Positions 51,844 to 62,600 of a stretch of 64,000 nt of DNA are shown one piece after another. Location: the NCBI RefSeq assembly GCF_001402915.1, contig NZ_CP012945.1:4193501-4257500 (forward strand), read 5' to 3'. The stretch comes from Devosia sp. A16 (lineage in GTDB: Bacteria; Pseudomonadota; Alphaproteobacteria; Rhizobiales; Devosiaceae). Position 1 is the first letter of the stretch, and the number at the start of each line of letters is the position of its first letter. The notes under the pieces were generated by a model, which saw only the letters and a list, made by a program, of their open reading frames with translations, made no database searches and had not been told where the DNA came from. A program made the translations under genes and the position numbers.

Positions 51844-54222
51844 CTAGCCGACAAGTCCGAGAGCGCGTACCGCGATGATCGCCTCGCGACGCCGCCGGCA
51901 CCCGAGTTTGCGATAGGCATTGGACAAGTGGAACTTGACCGTCGCTTCGCTGAGGCCCAGCGCATTGGCGATGAACTTGTTGGATGAGCCTTCCGAGATC
52001 ATCAGCAGCACCTTGGTCTCCCGCCGACTGAGACCGTTCTGCACGCCGAGCGCCGAGTTCGGCAGGCCGCCATCGCGCAGCCGGCGCAACACCTGGCGTA
52101 CCGGCACCGAGATTTCCAGGTACTCCCCGATGCGTTGCTGCTCGATCAGTTCGCTGAGGAACACCCGCTCTTCGGCGAGTGGCGCTATGGCGCCCAGCCG
52201 CGCCGCTTCCTCGAACACCTTCTGCAGCAGGCTCCGCGCGCGGGACAGGTTGCGCTGTCGCTTGTAGACGAAGGCCAGCCAGATCTCGGCGCAGAGCCGT
52301 TGGCGGCCGGTGAGGTTCAGGTTGCCGATAAGGAAGTTCAGCTGTCGCTCGAGGTGGGGGCGGGTAGGCTGCTCGAAGACGATGTGGCGCAGCCAGATCA
52401 TCGCTTGCACGATCTCGTCGCGATCCTTGAGCCGCTCCAGTTCCTCGCCGGCAGCCGCAACCCAGGCGCGGGTGACGCGGGTGGCGAGGGCCGCGGTCTT
52501 CTCGGCCGCCTCCTGCCAGCGGTTGGCGTTCTGCAGGATCGCTGCCTCGCGCAACTCGATCATCAGGCCGAACTGCCGGTTGGAAATCTGATAAACCCGC
52601 CACCGGTCGAGAAAATTCCGCGCCGCAATGGTGGAGAAATGCTCGCTCAGCGCCTGGCTGCCATAGTGCAGCGCGAACTCGATCAAACTGGGCCAGATCT
52701 CGCCATGCACGAAGTCGTCGAGCTCGGTGCTGAGAAAGCGCGCCAGCGGCTCCGGCTTGCCCCCTTCGTAGTCGACGCAGGCATTGAGCAGCGCCAGGAG
52801 GCGATCATCGCCCGGACTGTCGAACTCGACGGCCCGCAAGTAGCGGGCGGCCTGGTCCGCGTGTTGGCGAGCGTTGCTCGCATCGCCCATCAGCAGCCGC
52901 ATCAGGGCCTGGTGCAGGCTGATATAGAAGGCGAGCATCGGCACCTTGGCCTGCTCGTAATGGTAGAGCGCGCGCTGCGCCACATCCTCGGCAGCTGCGA
53001 GGCGTCGGCCGCGAATGTAGAACTCCAGCACGGAATTGTAGAAGCTGCCGCGCACGATGTGGTCGTCGAGCGGCAGATCGCCAAGGGTGTCGAACACCTG
53101 TTCGAACAGCTCGTCGGTCAGCTGGTAGTCCTCGTAGATCAGCATCACGACGCGGAAGGCGAGGAGATCGGTGCTGTAGCGGTCGCGGTGCGTGAACACG
53201 CTGTGGAAGTCGTTGATCCCCGAGCCGAAGCGGTCGGCGAGCAGTCGACGAGCCCGCGCCACCTCGCCGCGCTTCAGCGCCTGCATGGCGAGGCTCATCA
53301 CCAGCGTATCATTGCCCAGTGCGTAGTCGGTGGGAAAGCCGGCGAGCACCCGGTCGAAGGCGGTTGCTCCGTGCCGGTAGAGGTAGAACCGCCCGCCGCC
53401 CGATGCGTAGGCGGCGAATGCCTCGTCGTAGCGGCCGATCGCCTGCCGGGTGGTGATCGCCTCCGTTAGCAGGCCCTGTTCGGCATAGCCCGCCGCCAAT
53501 TCGGCTGCCCGATCAGTGTCCTGGCGCCGCGCCGTGATCTCGCTGGCGAGCGCCTGACGCAGCGCCGGGCGGACCGGATCGAGCAGCGTCCTGAGGTCCG
53601 GAGCAACCGCGGGGGTATCGACGCCCTCGATCCAGGCTTCCAGCGCTGCGAGCTCAGCCGCCTGCATCGGCTCCAGCAACTCGCTGCCGAGGAAACGCGC
53701 CAGCACGTCCTCGCCGGTCCCCGAGTTGCCGAGCAGGATCGGCCAGCCGCGCGATTGTTGATGGGCGCGTTCTGCGAGGCGGGCCGGCATCGTCTGCCTG
53801 AGTTCGTCCCGCCCGATCAGGAGATCGGCGATACCGAGGCGACGGACCCGGCCGTAGATGATGGCGCGGTCGAGCGATGGCAGGATCGTCTCGGGTCGTT
53901 TGGCGACGACGATGCGCCGCTCCCCGGAAACGAAGGCCTCCGGCAGCGGGCCTGGCAGGCTGCCTGGCGGAATATCCCACAGGGTGAGCGGGCGGTCGCC
54001 GTCGGGTGGCGCCGAGGCGGCGCGATGCACCTTCACTCCCAGTTGCACCGCCAGCTGCGCCAGCAGCACCGATTTGCCCATACCTGCCGGAGCTTCGAGC
54101 AGCACCACCGCTTCGGGCGCGGCGAGCAGTTCGCTTCGTTTTAGCACGCGGTCGATATGCGCAGTGGGCGGGGTGGCAGGCGTAGGAGTGGCGGGCACGG
54201 CGCGGATCCTGTTCCGGGCCAT
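51844..54222 (-). CDS. Large LuxR-family (MalT-like) transcriptional regulator
   Basis: This 792-residue regulator has three parts. The first is an N-terminal ATPase with Walker A LLEAPAGMGKSVLLAQLA. The second is a long central helical repeat region resembling the MalT-type TPR sensor. The third is a C-terminal LuxR helix-turn-helix, LSRRETKVLLMISEGSSNKF followed by GLSEATVKFHLSNAYRKLG. The usual Walker B DD pair looks degenerate (LTLWDIPPG). It lies immediately upstream of, and on the same strand as, the Dpp/hydantoinase operon, so it probably activates it in response to the substrate. The start is uncertain: ATG at 54222 has AGGAG very close; GTG at 54198 with AGGA is the alternative. Confidence 0.82.
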   Translation of the reverse strand: MARNRIRAVPATPTPATPPTAHIDRVLKRSELLAAPEAVVLLEAPAGMGKSVLLAQLAVQLGVKVHRAASAPPDGDRPLTLWDIPPGSLPGPLPEAFVSGERRIVVAKRPETILPSLDRAIIYGRVRRLGIADLLIGRDELRQTMPARLAERAHQQSRGWPILLGNSGTGEDVLARFLGSELLEPMQAAELAALEAWIEGVDTPAVAPDLRTLLDPVRPALRQALASEITARRQDTDRAAELAAGYAEQGLLTEAITTRQAIGRYDEAFAAYASGGGRFYLYRHGATAFDRVLAGFPTDYALGNDTLVMSLAMQALKRGEVARARRLLADRFGSGINDFHSVFTHRDRYSTDLLAFRVVMLIYEDYQLTDELFEQVFDTLGDLPLDDHIVRGSFYNSVLEFYIRGRRLAAAEDVAQRALYHYEQAKVPMLAFYISLHQALMRLLMGDASNARQHADQAARYLRAVEFDSPGDDRLLALLNACVDYEGGKPEPLARFLSTELDDFVHGEIWPSLIEFALHYGSQALSEHFSTIAARNFLDRWRVYQISNRQFGLMIELREAAILQNANRWQEAAEKTAALATRVTRAWVAAAGEELERLKDRDEIVQAMIWLRHIVFEQPTRPHLERQLNFLIGNLNLTGRQRLCAEIWLAFVYKRQRNLSRARSLLQKVFEEAARLGAIAPLAEERVFLSELIEQQRIGEYLEISVPVRQVLRRLRDGGLPNSALGVQNGLSRRETKVLLMISEGSSNKFIANALGLSEATVKFHLSNAYRKLGCRRRREAIIAVRALGLVG

Positions 54223-54355
54223 GCTCCTGCAGACAGGCTGCGATTGCAACGGCCGGCCCATTGATTGTCTGCAGGGCCTCGGGCTCGGCGAGCCTGCTTT
54301 AGGCGTGGATTTCGGGTGCGGATCCGCGGGCCTGCGCGCAGACAGGGAGAGTGAA

Positions 54356-54673
54356 ATGGACCGATCCCGGGCCGAGGGCGGTATTGGCATTGCCTGGTTG
54401 GAGCGCGCCGATTATCAGCGGCTGCTCGTGCTCTTTGAGGATAGAGACGAGCTTCCTTCAACCTACTACGAATGGCTGGGCCTGGCTGAGGCAACTGCGG
54501 GGAAGCTTGCGATCGCCGGCTTCCGCGTCGTCCCCATCAAGCTCGACCCCGACGAGTTCCCCGACTGGTGCAAGCGCCGTGGCTTGAAGATCAATGCACA
54601 GGCCCGCTCTCGCTACGCCTCCGAGCGGTTCCGCGAGACTGACCGCGCCCGCCTATCGCCGGGCCGAGTTTGA
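54356..54673 (+). CDS. Conserved small hypothetical protein
   Basis: This 105-residue soluble protein begins MDRSRAEGGIGIAWLERADY. It has a central YYEWLGLAEATAGKLAIAGFRV block and an acidic/aromatic C-terminal part (IKLDPDEFPDWCKRRGLKIN, ending ARSRYASERFRE). AGGGAG lies 7 bases before the ATG. The sequence looks like a widespread alphaproteobacterial protein of unknown function. It is divergent from the LuxR regulator. Confidence 0.75.
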   Translation: MDRSRAEGGIGIAWLERADYQRLLVLFEDRDELPSTYYEWLGLAEATAGKLAIAGFRVVPIKLDPDEFPDWCKRRGLKINAQARSRYASERFRETDRARLSPGRV

Positions 54674-54881
54674 TCGTTTCCATACGAAGCCATCGCCATT
54701 GCAGCCGCAGGCTTGGTCTGCCTGTTTCGGTTTGACCAGTTGCACGCCTGCCCAGGGCTGAGGGAGGAGCGCTTGGTCGAGCTTTTCGAGGATGTTCCGG
54801 AACTTGGCGGGTTTCCTTCGGAATGCGTTATTGAGGCACCTTGCGTAGAGCCGTGGCCTCGCTTATGAACCGCCCTCGTGA

Positions 54882-54955
54882 GGCCACATGGCGGAGTGGT
54901 TACGCAGCGGATTGCAAATCCGTGTATTCCGGTTCGATTCCGGATGTGGCCTCCA
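54882..54955 (+). tRNA. tRNA-Cys (anticodon GCA)
   Basis: GGCCACATGGCGGAGTGG begins the cloverleaf. The anticodon stem CGGAT/ATCCG encloses TGCAA (anticodon GCA), the T-arm has GGTTCGATTCC, and the acceptor closes TGTGGCC with discriminator T and encoded CCA. Confidence 0.97.
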
Positions 54956-55148
54956 ACTTCCCCAACCTAGATTATCCTCGTGTCGCGGCGTTCGCCGGAC
55001 GGAGCGGTCTGGCGTCCCTGAGACGAGCCGCCACACGTGTGGCGCTGGGGACACGTTCCGGCCTCAATCGAGTAAACTGTCGCCATAAGTTCTTTTGATC
55101 ACTGCTGAATCCCTGTAGGAGCGGGTCATTGAACTATGGAGATTTACT

Positions 55149-55775
55149 GTGCGCGCTCTTCTTCTGGGCTCTGTAGCGGCCCTCGTTTTCTCGGCGGGCT
55201 CGGCTTTTGCGGCCGATCTCTCGATTCCCGCCGATCCCTATGTTCCCGCGGACGCTGCTTCTAGCTGGAGCGGTTTCTACGCTGGCGCTAGCGTCGGTTA
55301 CGGCTTCTCGGGGTTCCTTCACGACGGGGACTCGGACGACACCTCGCAGCTGCAGGGTTGGCTCGGCGGGGTTCAGCTCGGTTACAACTGGGACCTCGGC
55401 GGCGTTGTGCTCGGCCTCGAGGCTGACGCGGCCTTTGCAGCCATCAACGAAGGCGACGACGAAGACCATTTTGATCCTGAGGATGGGATTCATGGTCTGG
55501 CCACGCTGCGTGGCCGTGCTGGTGTCGCGGTCGGCAGCGTGCTGCTTTACGGTACCGCTGGTGCGGCATGGGCTGCGCTCGATACCTACGACGTTGGCCA
55601 GTCGATCACCGGTTGGGTCGCCGGCGTTGGCGTGGAGAGCTTCGTGACCGACACTATCTCGGTCAAGGCTGAGTACCTTCACCATGATTTTGGCAGCGTC
55701 TACGTTGAAGGTTATCCCGACGATTTCGACATTACTGCCGAGACCTTCAAGGTGGGTGTGAACTTCCACTTCTAG
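55149..55775 (+). CDS. Omp25-like outer-membrane beta-barrel protein B
   Basis: This 208-residue protein is a paralogue of the porin at 41970-42596 with the same length and blocks: SWSGFYAGASVGYGFSGF, GGVQLGYNWDLGGVVLGLEADA, LRGRAGVAVGSVLLYGTAGAA and ISVKAEYLHHDFGSVYVEGYPD, ending NFHF. The signal peptide is about 1-21 (ending SAFAA). The start is GTG at 55149 with GGAG 7 bases upstream. A strong intrinsic terminator follows. Likely an abundant surface protein. Confidence 0.88.
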   Translation: MRALLLGSVAALVFSAGSAFAADLSIPADPYVPADAASSWSGFYAGASVGYGFSGFLHDGDSDDTSQLQGWLGGVQLGYNWDLGGVVLGLEADAAFAAINEGDDEDHFDPEDGIHGLATLRGRAGVAVGSVLLYGTAGAAWAALDTYDVGQSITGWVAGVGVESFVTDTISVKAEYLHHDFGSVYVEGYPDDFDITAETFKVGVNFHF

Positions 55776-55800
55776 TCCGGCACCTAGGCGGGATTTTTGG

Positions 55801-55827
55801 GCCTCCGACTGATCAGTCGGAGGCCTT
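55801..55827 (+). terminator. Intrinsic terminator after porin B
   Basis: Perfect 10-bp stem GCCTCCGACT/AGTCGGAGGC with loop GATC, followed by CTTTTTG, 25 bases after the stop codon. Confidence 0.92.
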
Positions 55828-55946
55828 TTTGTTGCTTTGCCGGTCGGCGTTCGGCGGCGCCTTGCGCGGGAACAATTTACAACTTTTGTCGTCGTCTTTC
55901 GTGGACCGCTAACGACGGATGAGTTACTACTTTCTCGGCTCAGTAG

Positions 55947-56489
55947 ATGGTCGAGATCATGCAAGCGGCACTGCGGTTTCTCAGAATTGGCGCTCTCCCT
56001 GGCGCGGTTTTGTTGTCGATGGCTGGGGCAGGGGCGGTCATCGGCCAGGATGCCGCCGCTCAGCCGGCCGCGCCGCCGGCGCCGGCTCCCTGGGGGGCGC
56101 GCTGTGCCAGCGACGGACGGAGCAGCACGCCCGATTGTGTGATCGAGCAGCGCGTCGTGCTGTCCAATAGCGGGCAGTTGCTGGCTGCCGTCACCGTTCG
56201 GCTGCCGGCCGACAGCCAGACGCCTGTCATGATGATCCAGACCCCGTCCGGCCTCAACCTGCCGGCCGGCCTGAAGCTTGCCGTCGACGAAAAACCCTTC
56301 GAGACCTTACCGCTGCAGACCTGCGACGGCGGCGGCTGCTATGCCGGCAACGTCGTGTCGCCCGAACTCCTCGCTGCGCTGAAGCAGGGAACGACGCTCT
56401 CGATCACCTTCCAGGACGTGGGCCAGCGTGACATCGCGGTGCCGGTTTCGCTCAACGGCTTCACTGCCGCCTACGACAAGATCCAGTAG
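55947..56489 (+). CDS. Invasion-associated locus B (IalB) family protein
   Basis: This 180-residue exported protein has a signal peptide (about 1-34), a proline/alanine-rich linker and the IalB domain. Landmarks are PWGARCASDGRSSTPDCVIEQ, a beta-rich middle, and CDGGGCYAGNVVSPELLAALK with a conserved cysteine pair, ending in SLNGFTAAYDKI. The family is named from Bartonella invasion but is common in free-living Hyphomicrobiales, where its role is unclear. An internal ATG at 55959 is an equally good start. Confidence 0.85.
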   Translation: MVEIMQAALRFLRIGALPGAVLLSMAGAGAVIGQDAAAQPAAPPAPAPWGARCASDGRSSTPDCVIEQRVVLSNSGQLLAAVTVRLPADSQTPVMMIQTPSGLNLPAGLKLAVDEKPFETLPLQTCDGGGCYAGNVVSPELLAALKQGTTLSITFQDVGQRDIAVPVSLNGFTAAYDKIQ

Positions 56490-56501
56490 TCCACGGTAGG
56501 C

Positions 56502-56520
56502 GGCGCCCCACAGGGGCGCC
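56502..56520 (+). terminator. Hairpin after the IalB-family gene
   Basis: 8-bp perfect stem GGCGCCCC/GGGGCGCC with loop ACA, 13 bases after the stop codon. No T-run follows. Confidence 0.5.
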
Positions 56521-56626
56521 CATCGGCCTCGACGTGTGCCGCGCCAAGCGCGGCGCGCGGCTCGGCCCATTTCCTCTGACGAGCTCCAAAGATCAGGGCA
56601 CTCCGCCCGCGCTCCCCCGATAGCAA

Positions 56627-56657
56627 GAGGGGTGCCGGCGATCCGCCCGCACCCCTC
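56627..56657 (-). terminator. Hairpin downstream of the autotransporter gene
   Basis: GAGGGGTGC pairs with GCACCCCTC across a 13-base loop, about 30 bases after the autotransporter stop on the minus strand, then TTGCTATC. Possible weak terminator. Confidence 0.45.
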
Positions 56658-56688
56658 CCGCTCTCTCCAGGCAGTTCGACCGGTTGGA

Positions 56689-59600
56689 TCAGAACGGCGC
56701 GGAAATCTTCATCGAGCCGCCATAACTCTTGACCGTATCGCCGACCTTGGCGTCACCGGTCAGGCGGAATGTGGCGCCGTTGTCGCTGATGACGTCGAAG
56801 CCGAGCGTCACGTCGTACAGGGCCTGGTCCAGATCGCCGGTGATGGTGAACGGGTCGACCCCGTCCGGCGCGCCGGCGAACCCGGCCGAGATCTGCGGGC
56901 TGGTGCCAAGCACCACATCGAGCGCCCCGACGCGGATGAAGGAGCGAAGGATCGCGTCGTCCCCAAGCTCCATCTCACCACCCAGTTCGACCGACGGAGC
57001 GACGGTGACATAGGTCTCGTCGTGCCCTTCGATCTCGAGCGCCACCGGTCCACCGGTCTCGGCGAAATCGTCGACGCTCACCTGGGTCACGCCGACATCG
57101 ACCATCGGCCGGACATACCAGTTGTCCTGCTCGATGCTGTGCGACAGCCGCACATGGGCCGAGGCGAAGCCGATATCCTGGGTGCCTTCGAGCACGTAGC
57201 TCGGCCCCAGCGGCATATCGACAAAGCGCGAGACGTTCTGCGACGACCAGCCCCCGGTAATCGCGCCGGCAAGGACGGTGTTGCCCCAGACACCCTTGAA
57301 CACTGCGCCGCCCTGGAACCGGTTGCCCGTGCTCGAGACCGTGTCGTTGCTCTCGGTGCCGATATCCTCCCACGAGCCGCCGATGCCGGCGACGAAGTTG
57401 TCGTTGAGGCGAGCCTGGACTCCGGCGCTGAGGCCGTAGCTGGTCTGGGCGAAACCGAGATTGGTATCGGTCTCGGAGCGCTCGGTCTTGCGCTGGTTGA
57501 CTGCCGCCCAGGCGCACTGGCCTTCGGCGTCGACGCTGTCCTGCATCTTGCAGCTCATCAGCGAGTTTTCGAACTGCAGCCCGGCCAGCATCGCCAGCGT
57601 CTCGTTGATCAGGTACGGCTCGGGGCTGAGCTTGTCGAGCGTCTCCTGATAGGTTTCGAGGTCAGGAATCTGGAACAGCGACGCCACCACCGGCTCGAGC
57701 GCATCCGACCCGCCGGCGAGCTGGAAGGCGTTGACATAGGCGCCGATGGCGCTCTGGTTCGGGTTCAGGCCGTCGACATCGAAGTCGATGCCGTAGTTGA
57801 GCAGCAGCTCCTTTTCGGTCTGCGACAGGGCATAGGTGGCGACGATCGACTTTGGAGCCGTGAGTTCCGGCGTTCCCGTCAGAGCCACCGCGGACCTGGC
57901 GATCACCACCTGATGCTCGCCCGGCAGGGCGTTGCCCATGTTGAGCAGGGTCAGGTCGACCTTGCCCGTCATCGCCAAGGTGCCGTCGATGTCGATCAGA
58001 TCGGCTTCGCCGAGCTGCGCCGGGTCCCCCGGCAGCGAACTCTTGGCGAGGTCAAGGTCGACCCCATAGATGCCCGACGCGGACTGCACCATGTTACCGT
58101 TGATGGCGGTGGTCATCACCTTGCTCTTGCCGCCGGTCGACATCCAGCCGTTATTGGTCAGCAGGTTCCCATCACCGAGGTTGACGTAACGACCCGAGTT
58201 GAACGTGCCCGCGATGGTGCCGTTGTTCTCGTTGACGAAGCTGTTGATGCCGATGCCCAGATCGATCGAGCCGGTCACGGTGCCGAAGTTGGAAATCGCC
58301 TCGTTCCCGCCCTTCTGCTGCTTGGCGGCCGTCAGGTTGTCCGGGTCGCTGCCGCCGGCCAGGATGGCCCAGCCCGCATCGACACCATCGGCCGTCGTGA
58401 TCAATCCCTTGTTGGTGAGCGTGTTGTCCTTGCCATCGACGATAAGCACGCCGATGCCCTTGTAATCGGCATATTTCAGGTTGTCCGGGTCGGAGGCATC
58501 AATCAGCACCTTGCCCGTGCGGCCGCCGCTGACCACACCGCTGGCGCTATTGAGATTGATGATCACATCGCCATTGCCGCCCCAGCCCGCGCTCTGGGCC
58601 ATGATACCCACCGAGCCATAGCCGCGGAGCGGATCGTTCTCGTGGCCGGCAAAGGTCGCTGCGGTCAGAACCGAGCCGGCCACAGTGACGGTGACATCGC
58701 TGGCGGTGCCGTCGCCACCGGTGCTCTGGGCAAAGATGCCTGTGGCGGCGTTGCCCGCGGTTGCGATCAGTCCGTTCACATCGACAGTGACCACGCCGGC
58801 ATTGCCCGCGTCGCCGTTGCTGCCCACATGCCAGGACAGCAGGTTGAGTACCGGCAGGTCGTTGCCGAGCCCACCCAGCACGCCGCCGCCACCGCCGACC
58901 GACTGGGCGAACACGCCCGTCGCGCCGTCGCCGTGGGTCAGCACCGAGCCGGTCACGTCGACGTCGATGATCCCGCCGTCGCCACCGGCGCCACCGCCCT
59001 GGCCGAATGCCAGACCAATGCCGAGATTGACCGGAAGATGACCCAAGGGCGTGTCGAGACCAGCCGCGAGAGCACGATCGACTGCGCCGGCCATGCCGCC
59101 GCCACCGCCGACCGACTGCGCATAAACACCCATCGAGGCAACGCCGAAGGTTTCGATGACGGCGCCGGTTGTGGTGGCCACCTTCACCTTGCCACCGTCA
59201 CCAGAGGCGCCGCCTTCACCACCGACACCGATCTTGCCGGTTGCGCCGATGACCGCCTTGCCGCCAACGCCGCCGCCGCCACCGACCGACTGGGCAAAGA
59301 TGCCGTTCGAGTAGTCGCCGAACGTGGTGATGTTCCTGGAGTTCGTCACATCGACGAGGGCGCCGTTGCCGCTGGCCCCGGCGTTGCCGCCCACCGCAAC
59401 GCTGATGTCCTTGTAGATCGCGGTTTGCCCGACCGGGATGAACAGCAGCTCGACCGGGACGGGGAGGAGTTCACCCGTGCCGAGGATGCCATTGCCGCCC
59501 GTGCCGCCACCGCCGCCGATCGACTGCGCGAAGATGCCATCGGCCGTATCGCCGATCGTGACGATCTCGCCAGTGTTGACCACTGTGACGATACCGCCAT

Positions 59601-62600
59601 GCCCACCAGTTCCGCCATTGCCGCCGACCGTTGCGGTCAGCGCCATGTTGTTTCCCTGGTTCTCCGCCGCGGTGCAGATCACCGGCAGGCTGCACTTCGG
59701 ACCCGCGACGACGTTGATCGCGTTGGCCCGCCCGCCGATACCACCGCCACCGCCGACCGACTGTGCGAAGATGCCGGTGCCGCCCAGGCCGCTGATGACC
59801 TTGCCGTCGAGCGTCATGCTGCCGGTGACGATCGAACCGCTATTGGTAACGGTCACCGCGCCGCCATAATTGCCGCTGCCGCCGACGCCGCCCACCGACA
59901 CCACTGCCTGGTAGGTCGCTGCATCCTCGTTGGTGACGTTGGTGACGCCAAGCATCGCGGCGATCGAGCCGCCACCGTCGCCACCGCCGCCGCCGATCGA
60001 TTGCGCGACGACGCCCATGGCATTGTCGGCAACGACGCGGACTGCGCCGCTGTTCTCGACGGTTACCGTATTGCCATAGCCGCCGGTGCCGCCGTTGCCG
60101 CCAACCGAGACGCCCGCGTTCAGCGTGGTACCGGCGCCGCTGAGGCTGATGCCGCCATAGACCGACATGCCGCCCTTGCCGCCGCCGCCGCCGATCGACT
60201 GGGCGAGGATACCGTGCGAGCCGAAGCCGTATGTGGTGATGCTGCCGCCGGCGAGGTTGTCGACATCCACTGCGCCGCCATAGCTGCCGCTGCCGCCACC
60301 GCCGCCGACCGATACGCCGATCTGCGCGGAGTCGGCCTGGCTGACGCCGAATTGCGCGACCACGGAAAGACCGCCGTTACCGCCGCCGCCGCCGATGGAC
60401 TGGGCCATGATGCCAAGCGATTCCGTGCCATAGGTGGTGATGGCGCCGCTGTTGTCGACCGTTACTTTCTGCGCGAAGTTGCCGGTGCCGCCACCACCGC
60501 CGACTGACACGCCGACACCGCCGGACGTCTGGCTGACCGTCACCGTGCCGGTCGCCGCAAAGCCGCCCGTGCCGCCGCCGCCTCCCACCGATTGCGCGAA
60601 GATGCCGTTCGACTTGGCGCCATCTGTAGTGATCGCGCCCGAGTTGTCGACCGTCACTGTGTTGCCGGTGCCGCCCGCGCCGCCTTTGCCGCCGATGGCG
60701 ACCCCGACGCTGATATTGGTCATTTCCCCGCCGCCGATGCTGGCAGCAAGTGCGAGGCCAAAGCCGCCATCGCCGCCACCACCGCCGACAGACTGGGCGT
60801 GGATGCCGTCAGCTCCGTCACCCCAGGTATGGATGGCGTCACCGGTGTTTGTGAGCTCGACGATACCGGCATTGCCGCCGCTGCCGCCGCGGCCCCCGAC
60901 TGCGACGGCGAAGCTGGCGCCGGAGCCGATCGACAGCGTTCCGGCGCCTGCAAAGCCGCCGGTACCGCCACCGCCACCCACCGATTGAGCGAAGAGTGCA
61001 TGGGCCCCGTTGCCGGTGCGGGTGATGGTGTTGTCCGTAAGGTCAGCTGGTGTGCCGTTATTGTCGACGGTCTTGGTGCCCGTGGTGATGCTGCCGTCAT
61101 TGTTCAGGATGACATGCCCGCCGATGCTGGCCGTGCCGCCCGCACCGCCGATGGCGACAGAGGCTCCGATCGCCGGAACGTTCTCGACCGAGATGACCAT
61201 CGTAGCGGCAACCGCGCCGCCGCCATTGCCGCCGCCGCCGCCGATCGACTGGGCCAGGACGCCGAAGCTGAGATCACCCTGCGTGGTGATGTTGCCGTAA
61301 TTGTCGACACCGACGTTACCGCCGTTGCCGCCTTGTCCGCCCTTGCCGCCGACCGCGACTGAGGCGGCCATTACGCCGGCTGCACCGCCGAATGAGAAGC
61401 CGCCATCGCCCCCGCCGCCGCCGACCGATTGCGCGAGAACACCGTAGGAGCCGGCGCCATCGGTCAGCAAGGTGTCGCGGTTCTCGACATTGACCTGTCC
61501 GCCAGTGCCGCCACCGGAGCCCGAACCTCCCAGACTGACGCTGATCGAGCCCCCGCCGATACCGGCGCCGACGGCGAACCCTCCGTTACCGCCACCACCA
61601 CCCACCGACTGCGCAAAGATCGCGTGCGAGCCGGGGCCGCGCGTGTGGATGGTCATGTCGGTCGCGTCGATACCCCTGACGTCTATATTGACCGTGCCAC
61701 CGTTGCCGCCACCGGCACCGGAGCCGCCCAGGCCGACCGAGCCGGTCAAGGCGCCAACGCCACCGGCCACGGAGTAGCCGCCATTGCCGCCACCGCCGCC
61801 GACCGACTGCGCAAGAATGCCGTGCGACAGCGCGCCGGTGGTGTCGATGCTGCCCATGGCGTTCACGGTGACCATGGCGCCATGTCCCGCCTCGTCGCCG
61901 GCGCCGCCCATCGCAAGGTTCAGGGTGTAACCGGACGACACGCCGGCCGCGACGGCGCCGCCGCCGCTGCCACCGCCGCCGCCCACCGATTGCGCGAAAA
62001 TGCCGTGAGCCTGGTTACCTGTAGTGGTGATCTGTCCCTTCTCGTTCACCACCACCGTGTCGGCAGACCCGCCTTTGGCGCCGTTGCCGCCCAAGGCGAA
62101 GTTCAGGCTGAAGCCCTGGCCGATGCTCGCCGCAACCGCGAACCCGCCATTGCCGCCGCCGCCGCCGATCGACTGCGCCTGGATACCGTGCGAGCGATCG
62201 CCGCCTGTGGTTATGGTGCCGATGCCCAGATCGGCAACGGTCTGACCTGCTCCCAGTTCGTTGACGATGACCTTGCCACCCGCACCACCCAGGCCACCAT
62301 TGCCGCCAACCGCCACGGAGACGCCGACGCTCCCGGAATAGGCATTGCCGCCATTACCGCCACCGCCGCCGACCGATTGCGCGAAGATACCGGCCGAACC
62401 GGTGGAGTGGGTCGTGATGGTGCCTGAGTTGAACACCCTGACCAGGTCGGAGCCGCCGCCCGAACCGCCGCGGCCACCAACCGCGAACAGGCCTCCGCTG
62501 CTGCCGCCGTCACCGCCACCGCCGCCGATGGACTGAGCGAGGATACCGAAGGAATCAGTGCCCCAGGTCTCGATCGCCCCGGTGTTGCTGACCGTCACCT

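Noticed and set aside
56536-60507. 1323-codon open frame on the plus strand
   Set aside because: It is antisense to the autotransporter. Its length results from the GC-rich, repetitive codon pattern of the true gene; its translation is low-complexity Ala/Asp/Arg with no domain, and the minus-strand gene has a signal peptide and barrel.
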